From assembly GCA_932294295.1 (NCBI GenBank), contig OW028577.1, positions 9,072,001 through 9,136,000 on the forward strand: a stretch of 64,000 bases of DNA, written 5' to 3'. Made by a program: the position numbers and the translations under genes. The stretch is from Alitta virens. Taxonomy: Eukaryota > Annelida > Polychaeta > Phyllodocida > Nereididae. Under the pieces are notes generated by a model. The model did no database searches. It had not been told where the DNA came from and saw only the letters and a program-made list of their open reading frames with translations. Below, piece by piece: positions 35,462 to 48,439 of the stretch (the stretch's first letter is position 1; every line of letters starts with the position of its first letter).

Positions 35462-38400
35462 TTATACATGGCCATAATTTGCTTGGACCATAGGTTGTCT
35501 CATTTGAAGTGGTCCCCCAGCTGCGTGGTGGGCTTCTGAATATCTTTTGGGCTTGTGATTAGTTGCTGTAATATCCACGTGATGGCGCCTGCCGTTGTCA
35601 ACTGGTAATGCCACCTGGCGTCTTTGTGTCTTCTGCAAGAGCATATTTAGTAACATTTGGTAAAGCTAATAAATAAGTAATAAGTGAGAAACAAAATTGC
35701 TGATTCCGCATTAAGATTTTTATGGTGAAAGTCATCAGGAGACCACTGAAGGTTGGCATACCTCTGCTTGTTTTGAAGAACTCGGTTGCCCTGATTGTTG
35801 AATAGTAGCATCAGGATTTGTATCTGCAGGATGTTCTTCCTTATTTAGTTTACTCTGAAATAATTCATCTTGTCGTTCGGACTCTGTTTGCTGTCTTAAC
35901 GGATGTCGCTGGAATATCCGAGGAACCTCTTGTTTTGGTGCAGGTGTGTACTTCGTGAAAATGTCATCTAAACGAGGTTTCGGATAACGATTGTACTCAT
36001 TCGCTTCAACATGAAATAATGTATCCTCTTCAACGGCTGTCTGTGATGAAGTATATCGGTGAATCAACATACAGCGACAGGTTCCTAGCATTACCTGTGG
36101 TAAAACATACAAATTAATATATTAGATGAAATGTAATTATTTTATGGGGGTAGACGAGGACCTGAAAATTATCACTCACAAGTAAATTGATTTTTCTTTT
36201 CTTTTTTCAATTGTGTAATATGCACATTGCAATCCAAATTATTGTCAATTGATCATTCATCATAATGTTTCTGACACTGGATGCCATTCAGCCATATATT
36301 TCACATTTCATACCTTTCACAAGATACACTACAAGACACACCTATATATATATATATGCTTGGCGTGGCAGATAGATCATAACACAGCATAGTCTGCATA
36401 GGGTTTTTACTACAGCTCTTCCTAGTTCATATACTATGAATGTCTATGTGCCACATGTATCTAGTCGGTTTGCTGAGAGGTCTTTTGGTTATGTTGGTGC
36501 TATCTTATGGAATTTGTTGCCATCAAGTTTAAAGGATGTAAACAACCTGATTGGTTTTAAATATGCCTTGAAACGCCACATTTTAGTTTAATTATTTTAT
36601 AAATAATAACTATTTTATATATTTCTGTTTTTATACGCCTTTTGTTTTAAATGTTTTTTATATTTTATGGGCCATCTGCAAAACAGCTGTGCTGATGATG
36701 CAACCCATGTAAAATATATTGGAATAAATAAATATACCTGTGCCTGAAAGCCAGACATGCACCTCAATTGGGGACATGGGTTCACAGTGGACACATCAAG
36801 GGGCCTGGGGGTTGTCCTGACAATCTCATTCACTGACCCTGTTCTCAGTTGGCGATTTTCACATCTGAAATAAAGTATTGTTCAAGATATATAAACTGGA
36901 TAAATATATCATCATATTGCCGAATACTGTAGTAGTTACTGTATAGTAGTTACATTTATTGACATTATAGATTTGTACATCTTTATGGCTCTCATATTGA
37001 GTTCAATTCTAAATTGATGTACTGACCTGCATGTGGTGTTACTGAAGATTTCATTAGCAAAGCAGCGTAACACATCTTTGCAAAAGCATGAGCAAGTGGC
37101 TTCATCCCATCTTTGGTCAGCTGTGCAACTTCTCCACTGGTTCTGGTCAACACATCTGCATCTGGAAGAAATGCAGCCAACATCTTGTGATGATATAGGA
37201 TTCAGCTATGTGGATTACCATAACAATGTACTTTTGGATAATGTATGTTGTCTTTAAGACTTGGTTGTGAATACAGGGGTAAGAGTTGCTTAGGTTTGAA
37301 TACACTGTGCTGCTGTAAGGATGTTTTGATGAAAGTGAAAATTAATAACCACACAAGTGATAAAAAATATCTACCATTTTTCTGAGTACAGTTATAAGTA
37401 CATTATAAAAAAAGAAAAGTCCACGTTGTGGAGCATAGTCAATTTAATTTTTCCATGTATACCTTAATCAAAGTGTATTTAATAAACATATATATATTTA
37501 CCTGCAAGCTTCTGCATCATATGTCTGGGTAAGGGAGTCGCAGTGCTGGGGTTGCACTCGGCACCGACACTCACACGCTAGGTGGCGTTCAATCAGCACT
37601 TCCTCTATTCCTTCCACTACGAGCCTCTCTGCTCCAGGGAAAGGATAGCGAGCTCTCAGCACCTGTTATCAGTAATACCAGTTGCAGATGATAAAAATTC
37701 GTTTGAACAGCATTATAAATGGATTCTTCAACGCCTAGCTTTAATAATATAAAACTGCTTCCGGTGTACATTAATCGCACAAAAGAGTAGAAATAAAAGA
37801 CCTCACTCATCATGAAAATGATGCTGACTCTAAGTTCGATCATCTTTCCATTACTTTGCAGATCTGACACTTGGTCCTGCATTTTTACCGAGCTTTGGAT
37901 CAGGAGTTCTGAGACACATTCATAAAGGTAGGAGCCATATAAAGAATATATCAAGGAGATAGATAGCTTTACAAAATGATATTTCCTTTGGGATATACTT
38001 GTGTTACTTTATACAAAGATATATCTCATATTATTAAACAGAATACACTATATTGTAATTTTTATATAGCTCTTCTTTTTAATACACTATGACACCACAA
38101 CAGTTATATGACCAAGCAACTACAAGGATAGTCAGTAGAAGGACCTTGTTAATGCTTGCATGAGTCAGATTGTCACCCTGCTTTAAGCAGATGAGTAGTT
38201 CATACCAACGTGTCGCCTGTACATTCGGTCAATCGGACGACAGGAAGGGCGTCTTGACTGTGTGATGTGTCACACGCAAGGTCATTTCTTGACCTTCTGG
38301 GTCTTGTGATCTTTCCAACGTCTCACATACGTTGTCAAAACAAACACGTACACAAAATGTACATCTGACAATTTTCTGACACAATAACCAAAAACATATT

Positions 38401-41400
38401 TTTTGACGAACTGGTTAAAAATGTAAATCATGATGCAATTTACATTAGGCATATGATCCACGCAGTATTACACATTTATCATATGTGAGTGAGGTCTTTC
38501 ACTTGCAAAGACAGCTACAACTAAATAAAAGACGTTTCTCTTTTAAAGTTTAATCAATCGAACTACAACCCCACCTTATAACCATAAAATCTATACTTGG
38601 GAAAGGAAAAATCAATTCAGGACCTACAGTTAGTTTCATTGAAAGAGGCCTGTCAAATTAAACCTAGAAAAGCTAGACAACTTATGCTATTTGATGCTAC
38701 CTGTCACTAAACGGAACTGTTTGGCTAAAGCTGGCTACTCAAAGCCAGGTCTAAAGGTAAAGATTAAGATAAGTTATATTAGATAAATTTCTTACATTTC
38801 CAAGGTTTAAATATTTTCAGTGGTGGTAACACGCCGACTATTAGCTAGGAGTAGACACAAGCAGCTGGCTTTAGCCAGTTATAGCTACAGCCAGGAATAG
38901 GCCGCTATGTATAGCTGTCTAGAATCAGCCATATTTTATGAAATTAACTGCACTATGTATTCAACTACTGCAACTCGAGTAAGTTACTTTTCAATTACTC
39001 AAAATGTGAACCCAACTATTTTACAGCTGCATTCTTTTCATTTACTCTCTGGCTACTCTTCAGTTAATTCCATCATTTAATGCCCAGTTACCATTAAGTT
39101 ACTTCTCAGCTCCATGAGTATAGCCGAGTTCCAATCTGACTGATATATACTTTGTATTACATATAGGGTTACAGTATTAACATTTGTCAACTCGTATACC
39201 TGGACAGGCTGCATCTGGACATGGGTGGGAGCGCACTGAAGCATCTCATGGCCACAGCAGCCGCTGCATCTGTTTACCCTGGTGCAGGTAGGCCAGCGGA
39301 CGATGTTGACATCCTCATCACTTGGGATGCTGACAGTATCCTCTTGTGGGATGCAGCCAGCCTCGCCTGTCACCAGGTTTGCAATGGACCCTGGAATAAA
39401 CAACACACGATCAACAGGATAAGTGATGCAGCCAATTGCTCATATCAGTTACATGCAGACATTGTTACTTCGAATATAAACTTTTATGTCATTTTTATCA
39501 GACAATAGCATTGCTACATTACACCATCCAGGGCAGTGCAGAGTTCGACGCAACAATTGCTATAATATTTATTATATGATTATCATTCACATGGGTGGGA
39601 GCACACTGCTATAATATTATATGATTATCATTCACACCATTGTATTACAGGTTATGCTTGCAAATACAGAATGACACAATATCTAAAATGTCACTTTTAC
39701 TTAGCAATCAGTTTATTATCCCCACACCAGTAGTATTCGTAAATTACTCCAATAAATGCTCCAACAGTGGAGTAATAACATTAGATAGGACCAGCTTTTT
39801 AATCACTTTCTCTCACGAATGAATATTACAATTAGAAAACATTTGAGGCAATATTTCCTTGATTTTTACAACAGAATATAACTCATCCAGACAACATGAA
39901 ACCATGAGACAGGCTGGGACGATTAACTCAGCAAGATAATGGCTTGCAGACAGATCACCCAGTTTATCTGGCATCCATGTCCTTGGTTTTAATTGGGAGA
40001 CCTTGTAGAAATTGACAGACCAGTAGCTGCATGGAAACTCTTATGAAATTTCCCTCAAGCCAATTCTCAGTTAATGTTTATAAGAATGTTATCAAAAAGC
40101 AGTTAAAGGAATCCATGAGCTATCGTTACTTCGTGCATGTGCAGTATGTTGAATATTCAGTGGCACCCCGCTTTAAGACCACCTCACCATTATGACCACC
40201 ACCTTAGGTGGTCTTAGTTGCAAGGTATAGCAGTGTATATCAATAGGACTGAATGTTATGTGAAAGTTCCTGTATCTTGAATTTTATCTTATTCATTTGT
40301 ATTTACTGCTTTTAGGGATCGACCAATATTTTTATTTGATAGATCTACAAAATAGATTTGCAATTTTTTACTTCCCATGTATGTATCCCAATGCATACAT
40401 TCCTTCCACTGCAAATGCTTTTTCCTTCTAATCTGAAATGGGATTTCCACAGAGCTGGCCATCTCAGCATAACAAGAGGATATTGTTCTGGGGTGGAGGG
40501 ATGTGATCATGCTGAAATGATTGGATGTTGTTATCCTGCCTGCCAAGATATGAAACACTAGCCATAATCAAAGGCCTGCAAAAAGGGAAATTAAGTTGAC
40601 CTCCTGATGGTTCCAGGGGTGGACTCGGCTCAGCCCACTTTGTGTTTAAGTTATCCATCGATCGAGAGAGACAAGCTCCCAAACAGTTTAATGCCCTGGT
40701 GGCCACACAACACTCTTGAGCACCCTCTGCAGGAAATTGATTGCAAGCAGGTATCAAATTGTCAAATGCCTTTGAAGCATCGCTAAAACATCGCTAAAAG
40801 ACTGCCAAGCAGCCATTCAAGCCAGGCCACAGATTGGGAGCTAGAGAATGAAAAGTTTCCGTCCAAGAAGGTCTATATACGCTGATTTACTGTAAGAAGG
40901 GGTGGGGGACCTTACTTTATTTGCAAAAGGGCTCCATCATAACGGATGCATGCTTATATTAAAAATAAAAGTACTTAGTTCTAAGCAATTGATAGTGTCT
41001 CCGTATTTTCTTGTGATGAAATGTCTGCCCTAAGAATTATCATCAGAATTACATATCTTCAGTTGTGATTTCTGGTGGTTTTTACAATTCTTTGTTGCAA
41101 GTGTTGCAATATGCACTGTGCACAGTATATGGAAAAACTCGTTTGCAGAATATAATACCATAAAGTGTTACTGCAAAGACCAACGCAACTAAACATGTTT
41201 AGAGCAGTTTTCTCATTCCCCAGGCTGTCAGACAGGTCGCCTCCCATCTCATAATGTGCAATGATGGGAAAAATATCGAGTCATTTTTCTAATGCTCAGC
41301 TTGTTTTCTGCCTTGGGCAATACAAGTTGCTGGCCTGGCAAAAACTATTAACTCCACAGTTTGTATTGCAAGATTCGTGTGCGGTGTTCAATTTAGCTGT

Positions 41401-44400
41401 GACTGACCTTGTTTACTAAATACCACTTATTTCTGTATTAGGCAATAATCGATTACCTTATCAACCAATATCAGGCAATTATTGTCCACCACGTGTCCAT
41501 ATTTGTGGTCAGCCCAGCAGATGTTGCTGTGCCGTATCAGTACTGACCACATGACCACGAGATTTGTATGGTCAACACAGTGTACAGCTCTATCAAAATA
41601 AGCACAATGTCTGGTTAGAATACCTCCTGTGTGACCTTACGTGAAATGTTGCTCTTTATAATTGAGTACTTTTCTTAATTACCTCCTAATGAGCTAACTC
41701 TGATTTAGAACTTACATTGCATTGCATATAACGAGCATTCTTGGTAATGAATGACCTGCCCAGTGGTTGTCTCCAAAAAATGCAATATTGGACTGTATAT
41801 AAAACCAAGCACAAACGCTTTCCTATTGTCCCAGTGTGATAAACAGTGCAATAAACCTACCTCTTTGTGATGGGCTCATAGAACTGTATTGTGCAACTGA
41901 AATGAGAAGAAATACAGTAATAAGAATTCAATTCACTTGGTTTTTAATTAATTATGGTGGATGATAGATAGTTTGAGAGGACCAAAGAGGAGATCAGAAG
42001 TAAAAAGAAGATATAAAAGGTATAACTGAAAAGGACTATAAAAGGTGTCCAATATACACATGAATGTCACAGCTTTGGGGGATCGAGTCGTTTTTCGGCA
42101 TTATCCCAAAAAGCTCAGTTAATCTTCTTTACTTCTGGGAATACTTTGACATGTTGTTCTTTACAACTCGTGAATCACTGAGAGTAATCTGCAAAAAAAG
42201 CTTGACAGGGAGCTTGGAGAAGATTTATCCTTGCAGAAAGGATGTTTGCAGCTGATATTTCAAATAAGGCGTTAAGACTCATCACTTCGGCTGGATTGAG
42301 GTGTAAACTCGCCCACCAGCAATGGAAGTATGGCACTCATGTGTAACTTATCTGCACCAACCACACCCTAAGAAGGACCTGCCAAAAAGACCTTTTGGAA
42401 GAGACCTGTAAAGACCTCCTTGTAAATGTGGACTGCAGAGGGCCCTTGCAAACTTGTTTAGTCAGATCGATATGACTGAACGAGGTCATTTGCCCGGGCT
42501 GCCCTCTGGCACCAAGAATAGACATCCTGTCTTCCTGCATGCTTTGTTGCGAAATATCACACAAAGATGATATGACCGTTTGCTTTTTAGGTAGCGTTTG
42601 TTCATATGTTAAAGACAACTGTATTTTTGAAGGACAGATTTATGAATAGTTTGTTTTGGACTTATACAAAGAACGATAGACAATAATCCAGTAACCGAAT
42701 AACCAGGAGCTGAAGGATGCAACACAAAAACACATGAAATATTGATAAGCACTTCCAGAGCTACGTAACTATAACAGAATCTTTAGAATTTGCTTTATTC
42801 CAAATGTGACGTCATAGAGCTCTGACGTCACAGTAGAATAATCTCTGACTGACATGGTTGCATCAGAGTGCGAGGGGAGATAAGAGGCTGTTTTGCCTGC
42901 AGCCAGGCTCCGGTGCACCAATATCCAGGCTGTCCAAATGACGGGGAGCTTTGTAAAGGCACCACACAATGCCACTGGAGAGATGGCTTTTAGAGCAGAA
43001 AAAGCTTCAGTGGCGGATCCGTCTCAAGCTCTCAAAGTGTCACACAGACGTGTAGTAGCTGAGTGATTGTCATCTGAATGAAACTTCACTGACTCTGTGA
43101 AAAATGTCAGAAGCATGCGTGGGCATATTAGAGTTACGAGATGGTTGAGTTTTAGGCCCTATACATAATGATGCCAATTCAAGCTCATAACAGGGAATAA
43201 CTTACATAGCATATTCGGTAAAATTGAAACGTTTATTTGAGACACTGCTCATAATTATTTTTGGAACTCCATTTTCATTTATTGAGCTTCACAAAGTCAT
43301 CACCTCACTGTATGTAGGGCCGACACAAAATAACACTTGAACATAATTTCATTTGGCGTAAAATTTTAATGTTTATTGCCTTTTTTTTTTTTAACTCAAT
43401 TTTCATTTATTGAACTTCACAATGTCGTCACCCCACTGTATGTAGGGCCTACACAAAATAACGCTTGAACATTATCTCATTTGGCGTGAGTAATAGTGTA
43501 TATAGCAGGTCACGTGGTGGTCTCACGTGGTGTTGTCAGGATCACGTGACATAACCGATCACATGACATCTTAAGCCTCACCTGGACCTAGGAGGACCAA
43601 GGCGGTCCTATGACCTTTGTGGATGGAGCTATTTATCCCCGAGTTCACCTGCCCAGGCTGCCCTGCTCCTAACATGTTGTCAGAAGGTCAGACCTGGGAG
43701 TATTCATCCTGCAAGGTCACCAGTTTGTACTTGATGCCCGTAGCCCGTAGTTCGTTTACTTAACTGACTGTCTATAATTGACAACCCATCGTTGACTTAA
43801 TTCCTGATCTAATATAATTGCAGTATTGTTTTCAGCATCAGAGTGCTTTGCAAATGTGTACCATCACCAGTTTGACCACTTGAGAGCAATAACCGTGCAC
43901 ATAAACTCAGGTTGGCAATTTTTCACATATGATTGGCTGATGTACTAAAGTTGCCTATGTCAGTATAAAAACCTCACAAATTCACAATGAGGTGTGTATA
44001 ATGTTTACCAATTCAAAATAAACCAGACACTGTTTAAATCAATTAACTGTTAATATAGCACAACTTACGGACTCCCTGGCGCTCCTGTGGAGCAACAAAT
44101 TCTCCCAAAAATTGAGAGGTTGACGTAATGTTGGTCATCTTTCTCCACATTGATATGGGAATCTGCAAAAAATAAAAAAAATAGATAAATAAAGAATCAG
44201 GAGGTATTTCTTTTAATAAGAAGAATACGGAGTCGATTGTACATAGTTGATCCGACATATGTGCCCTGTGCAGTGTATTTCTTGTAATTTACCCACGCTC
44301 CTGATAATATCATCACATTGTAAATTAACAGAAGAAATACAATGTGTAAAGTGTATGGATAAGATTTCTGGGGGTTGATGGGAACAATTTTGTGTCATGA

Positions 44401-46291
44401 AGAATGCATGTGTATTAGGGTGATGTACGATCGGTTCATATAGTATGGCCACTCTGAAAATTACTAACTTCAGTGCAAGAATGAGACTCATAGCCATTTT
44501 GACGAACAGGTTAGTCATTTTTATCTGTCATTTAAAGCGACGTGTTTCTGACTAAGAGATTAGTCATTATGTACATACATAAAGTGTGTGAAAATGTCCA
44601 AAAGTCAGCCAACCTTCTACTCTTGAGTGTTTTAGTGCATGCTTTTTCTTAAATGGCTGCAACAAAGCCATGTCTGCATCTTTCAGGGGAGAGAATTCTT
44701 GGTATATATCCAGTGATTTGCCCAGCAAATCCACAGTGCATTAGGCGTCATACAACAGCCATAACATTCGATTTTTCAAACATTGCATAGCGCATAGAGT
44801 TTTGTCTGCGTGCCATATATGCCTTTTCGGCCATTTAGATGTATATCTACACATACCGTATGCCTATATGCAAGTGGACAAAGACCGTGGGTATACTGAA
44901 TAAATTCTGTGTGCATTGGGTTTTCAAATGGAGATGTTAATGGAGATGTTTCTTGCAATGTATTGCACTGATCTGAAGCTGAGTCGGCATACAATATAGG
45001 CTAAACTGTCAAAAGGCAGATTTAATGATGAGACATGTACTAATGTTTAAATTCACATCATATTACCTAATGATATGTTGTTTAAATACACTGAGTACAA
45101 TGCCAATGCACTGTCAATGTTATGTCTTAATCTGAGGAGTTTCAGGTTAGGTTGTCATGGAAATCAAGGACCAGTGCCTCGCATTGGAATCGAATTATGG
45201 ACCTCAAAGGAGGAAACAGACACCTTTACCACTAGCCCAGTGGGCCGGATTATATATAAGCCCACCCAGGAGCTCATACCTGACTTGCGGTGGTGTTTGA
45301 TTTTATTGTTTTGGCTTATTTGGCACATTCTTCAAATGACACTAGAAAGGGCCAATGGCATTCTTGTTCTTGATTTCCATGACTACCTGACCACAACATC
45401 TCAGGTGTAGGATGCCATGCCATGTTAACATCCTCGCTGGACACAGCTGGATGGCAGTCGCCCAACATCAAAAGATTTCTTACAGACTTGGGAACCACTG
45501 GGCACAAAGTGACAGTATGCCACTGACTTTTATTGCGCTTCTATATATTGTGCCAAATGATCCAGATTTAAAAAACAAACAGAAAACCTAGTCTTTAGGC
45601 CCATGATGTTATTTTTGTTTGTTATAAAGTGATTTATAAAAGTATAATTACGAATTCAAATTATTTTGAATGACATAAGCGAACATTTTGGATGATTTGC
45701 GATCCATGGTAATTAATCCCAAGCTGAACGATTAGGGCCATTTTTAGAGTTGTAGGTAGGTGTATAGACAGACAGACAGACAGAAAGTATTCATTTGACC
45801 ATAAACTTACAATTTATATAAACAAAAATAATCAAGGAAACTGGTTATATTATGGTCATAGGAGACATTCACTAGGGCCAAAAGCCGCTGACTTGTGTAT
45901 ATCTTCACTTTGGTCCGAGTTGCGTGTAAAATGTATGTAAAACGTTTTTTAAAGATGCATGCAATTATGGGCTTGCCTTTCCATCATAGTCTCTGCCTGG
46001 TTGTGTATGCATATTTATTTCTTCCTTTTTTCTTAAAATTACTTATGTAACTCATACTGCAGGCCTTCAGTTATAAACGTGTTGGAAACTGATAAATCAC
46101 ATGTACAAACAAATTAAAGAAAATAAATATAATTATATATATGTTAAAAAATCTAAGTGCAAGGGCAAAGTCAAATAGGTAAATCCATGGGACTTGAAAA
46201 TAAAATTATCAGCACTTACCTGTCCATACGAGCCATGCTTGAATAGAGCTAATACCCAGAGCTGCACCAGTAGCACGTGGGTCCTCTCCAT
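35462..46291 (-). CDS. PDGF/VEGF-family growth factor (9 exons)
   Basis: Minus-strand exons are 46291-46220, 44162-44069, 41896-41861, 39390-39200, 37662-37502, 37161-37027, 36864-36738, 36094-35762 and 35632-35462. All have GT-AG junctions with consistent phases (0,1,1,0,2,2,0,0), giving 1320 bases and 439 residues. Residues 1-23 are a signal peptide (MERTHVLLVQLWVLALFKHG). Residues 80-163 are the cystine-knot domain with all eight signature cysteines (80, 103, 109, 112, 113, 120, 161, 163) and the PTCTRVNRCSGCC core. Residues 165-280 carry C-x10-12-C-x-C repeats, the first two ending C-x-C-x-C (172/184/186/188; 197/208/210/212; 218/229/231; 265/278/280). This is the Balbiani-ring-3 pattern found C-terminal to VEGF-C/D and insect PVFs. 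Residues 281-439 are a basic, Gln/Pro-rich tail of unknown role. N-glycosylation sequons are at 35 and 226. It should be a secreted dimeric ligand for PDGFR/VEGFR-type receptor tyrosine kinases. I cannot assign VEGF versus PDGF orthology. An upstream in-frame ATG at 46426 is less likely because it would bury the signal peptide. Confidence 0.93.
38627..38951 (+). mobile_element. 320-bp inverted-repeat element, copy 3 (full length)
   Basis: Begins CAGTTAGTTTCAT and ends ATGAAATTAACTG, terminal inverted repeats with one mismatch in 13. It sits in the intron between growth-factor exons 4 and 5. No open frame. Possible TA at the left flank, no clear right partner. Non-autonomous DNA transposon. 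Confidence 0.75.
39558..39648 (+). repeat. Local tandem duplication holding an exon-like fragment
   Basis: 'tataatatt(tat)tatatgatt' plus 'atcattcaca' occurs twice. Between the copies, 39589-39608 matches growth-factor exon 4 sequence at 39219-39238 in 19 of 20 bases (acatgggtgggagcRcactg). It lies in intron 3, about 200 bp outside exon 4. Confidence 0.6.
40159..40235 (+). repeat. Short element with internal inverted repeat
   Basis: 'cagtggcaccccgctttaag' is followed by 'gaccacc...ggtggtc' hairpin text and 'atagcagtg'. The left end resembles that of the pogo-like element at 19441. It lies in growth-factor intron 3. Confidence 0.35.
42807..42830. promoter_or_regulatory. Paired CRE palindromes in growth-factor intron 2
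   Basis: TGACGTCA occurs at 42807-42814 and again at 42823-42830, the pair forming a near-perfect larger palindrome (TGTGACGTCATAGAG / CTCTGACGTCACA). CREB/ATF dimers bind such sites. Its position between exons 3 and 2 of the growth-factor gene makes it an enhancer candidate. Confidence 0.35.
43511..43548. promoter_or_regulatory. Cluster of three CACGTG boxes in growth-factor intron 2
   Basis: CACGTG at 43511-43516, 43524-43529 and 43543-43548, the last inside TCACGTGA. These are bHLH sites (USF, MITF/TFE, MYC). Each also contains ACGTG on both strands, the core of hypoxia response elements bound by HIF. HIF control of VEGF genes is well established in vertebrates; its relevance here is inference. 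Confidence 0.4.
45163..45262 (-). repeat. Degenerate tRNA-derived SINE head
   Basis: The minus strand shows an A-box-like TGGGCTAGTGGTAAAGG (45223-45239) and a B-box-like AATTCGATTCC (45186-45196) at tRNA-like spacing. Lies in growth-factor intron 1. Confidence 0.45.
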
Positions 46292-47358
46292 GGTGAACCC
46301 TAAACTGACACGAGCCCCTTGCGTCTTTGGCGCGTGTATGGCACGCGGGCCTTGCTCGTCATACGTCATATGTGCGCGCGCCCTGCTATGGGAACTATGG
46401 GTATCCCCTGAGCTCTTATTAGCCAAATTTCTAAAGCCCTATATAAAGGGAGTTATAGCTAACAATTTAAGTATAGTTATTTGTACATTTCGTTTGTGGA
46501 ATTGAAGTAATATGTTGGCACAACAATTTTATTCTAAAAGACATTTTAAAAAGGAGGTCATGTTTTATTTTATTCTTACTAAGTCAAGGCTCCGACTAGC
46601 ACCAGATACCCAGGCCCTCTTATCTAAAATACTTGGAGTTAAAGGGGCTTTTTAATTCAATTTCCAAAGATCAATTCGTTTTGATGGGACTGATTTCAAA
46701 TTAAATTTTTAATCAATGATTCGAAATTACTTCCTGTGAAGTGCGGGATTTTGTTTTCCTCAATATGGAACCATTGCCATGTACAAAATCTCATTTATGC
46801 CTGGGGCAACAGAACTGAAGACAATTTCATGTATAGCAGTATTGCCGAAAAGGTATACCTATACTAGCTTCATCAGTGCTTCTATTTCAGATAAGATAAG
46901 ATAAGATATCATATCTGAGATTTATTTAACAAAATAAGTTTGGCTATAATATGGAAAATCCAATGGCACAGCCAAAGGAGTAGCAACACTTGTGAAAGAT
47001 GATTACCCTTACATATTAATGGTTTATCACAATGCCAAAAAAAACAGCATTAGAAGTCTAATGCGTCCATGGCATAACGACAAGAGTTTTTGATGACTTT
47101 ATGACCATGTTACTGTAATAAACAAATCTCTGCACATACTTCACGTGGACAGCCACAAAATTGGGGACCCTTGAGGTAATTTTGGCCATGACTAAAGATA
47201 TTCTGCACTGAGCACACTAAGAACTGAAATATGCCCGTTTTCTTTTGGGTCTACCAAGTAATACTTAAAGAGTTTAAATTAAATTAGCTAAACACCAATT
47301 TGATCTATGAAACATTCTCTACAGCGTACATTCCAAACTGCTGTCATCAGTACCCCAT
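46292..47358. other. 5' flank of growth-factor gene
   Basis: About 150 bases upstream of the start codon (minus strand) there is a palindromic TATATA within TTTATATAG near 46440, a possible TATA box. Two short 'gataagataagata' runs occur near 46891. Otherwise unassigned. Confidence 0.3.
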
Positions 47359-47440
47359 AACCTTATCATCTCATCATTATGTCTGCCTCTGGCAGCTGGT
47401 CATTTAAGCTTCAGACCCAGTAGCATTGAAACATTAGACA
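47359..47440 (+). repeat. Short interspersed repeat, copy 2
   Basis: Best-preserved copy of the family at 16067-16143 and 62649-62720: 'ccttatcatctcatcatta' through 'aagcttcagacccagtagc'. Confidence 0.6.
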
Positions 47441-47509
47441 TTAGACATCAGTAATAAGAAGAACGTGAGATTGAATACTGATTCGTTAACTTGTCATGGC
47501 AATTTTGTG

Positions 47510-47830
47510 TTACCCATTTCACAAAATATGGTCGACTCTATAGACAGTTGTAGTGGTCTATTCCTGGCTGTAGCTATAACTGTCTAAAGCAAGCTGCTTC
47601 TGTCTACTCCTAGCTAATAGTCGGCTTACACCTACCACCACTGAAAAAATAAATTGTGGTAAATGAAAGAAATGAATGTAATATATCATAAATATGTGCT
47701 TTTAGAGCCGGCTTTGAGTAGCCAGCTAAAGCCAGACAGTTCCGTTTAGTGACAGATAGCATCATACAGCAGAAGTTGTCTAGCTTTGTCTAGGTTCAGT
47801 TTGACAGGCCGTTTGTAAAAAAACTAACTG
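47510..47830 (-). mobile_element. 320-bp inverted-repeat element, copy 4 (reversed)
   Basis: The reverse complement aligns with 38627-38951. Ends with AACTAACTG at 47830, the terminal repeat of the other copies. The opposite end is degenerate. Confidence 0.7.
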
Positions 47831-47902
47831 TATGCTCTGTTAGTCTTTGGATCAGCCAGTACATAGCTCTCGGAGCTAATTTTAGTGTTGCATCATGGCG
47901 AC

Positions 47903-47978
47903 TTCTATTCTATTCTATTCTATTCTATTCTATTCTATTCTATTCTATTCTATTCTATTCTATTCTATTCTATTCTAT
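47903..47978 (+). repeat. (TTCTA)n microsatellite
   Basis: About 15 perfect TTCTA pentamers. The open frames crossing it come from the repeat, not from a gene. Confidence 0.97.
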
Positions 47979-48439
47979 CATGCGTCTGTGAAAGAGCCAT
48001 GGCATCTGGAGGCCAACCCTGGAAGACTACAGACGATGACATATGTCCTCATGAAATTGAGAGCTGCAGCTGTACAAATCACCAGGACAACTGTCAAACT
48101 GGCCAACCACTCACTGCTCTCACTCTTTCTCAGGTGAAACAGTGTTTTTGCACAAACTGGATTGGTCAGTTGCTCTTCATTTATGTTTCTGATAGCTGAT
48201 TGCATTTAAGGCTGTACACTGTAATTAATTACACAGAGTTCAATGTTGAAATGTATGAGATTATTTCATGATTCTCCATCATTGTAAATGTATATGCTAC
48301 ATCTCCTACACAATTTTTCTTTAAAAGATTTTCTTGTTTTGAGTGATTTCTGAAGTGGAGAAGGGGGCAACATTTATTAGTTGACAGGACATCTGGGGAG
48401 GGGCTGTTAGATGCCTGTGCCCTATGTTTCATGATGGCC

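Noticed and set aside
39077..39199. Growth-factor exon 4 continuing as a longer frame
   Set aside because: The extension has no family similarity and omits the last two knot cysteines. Splicing at 39200 to 37662 restores the full cystine-knot signature.
46289..46426. Upstream in-frame ATG (46426) as the growth-factor start
   Set aside because: It would place 45 hydrophilic residues before the hydrophobic signal segment. The ATG at 46291 starts directly with a normal signal peptide.
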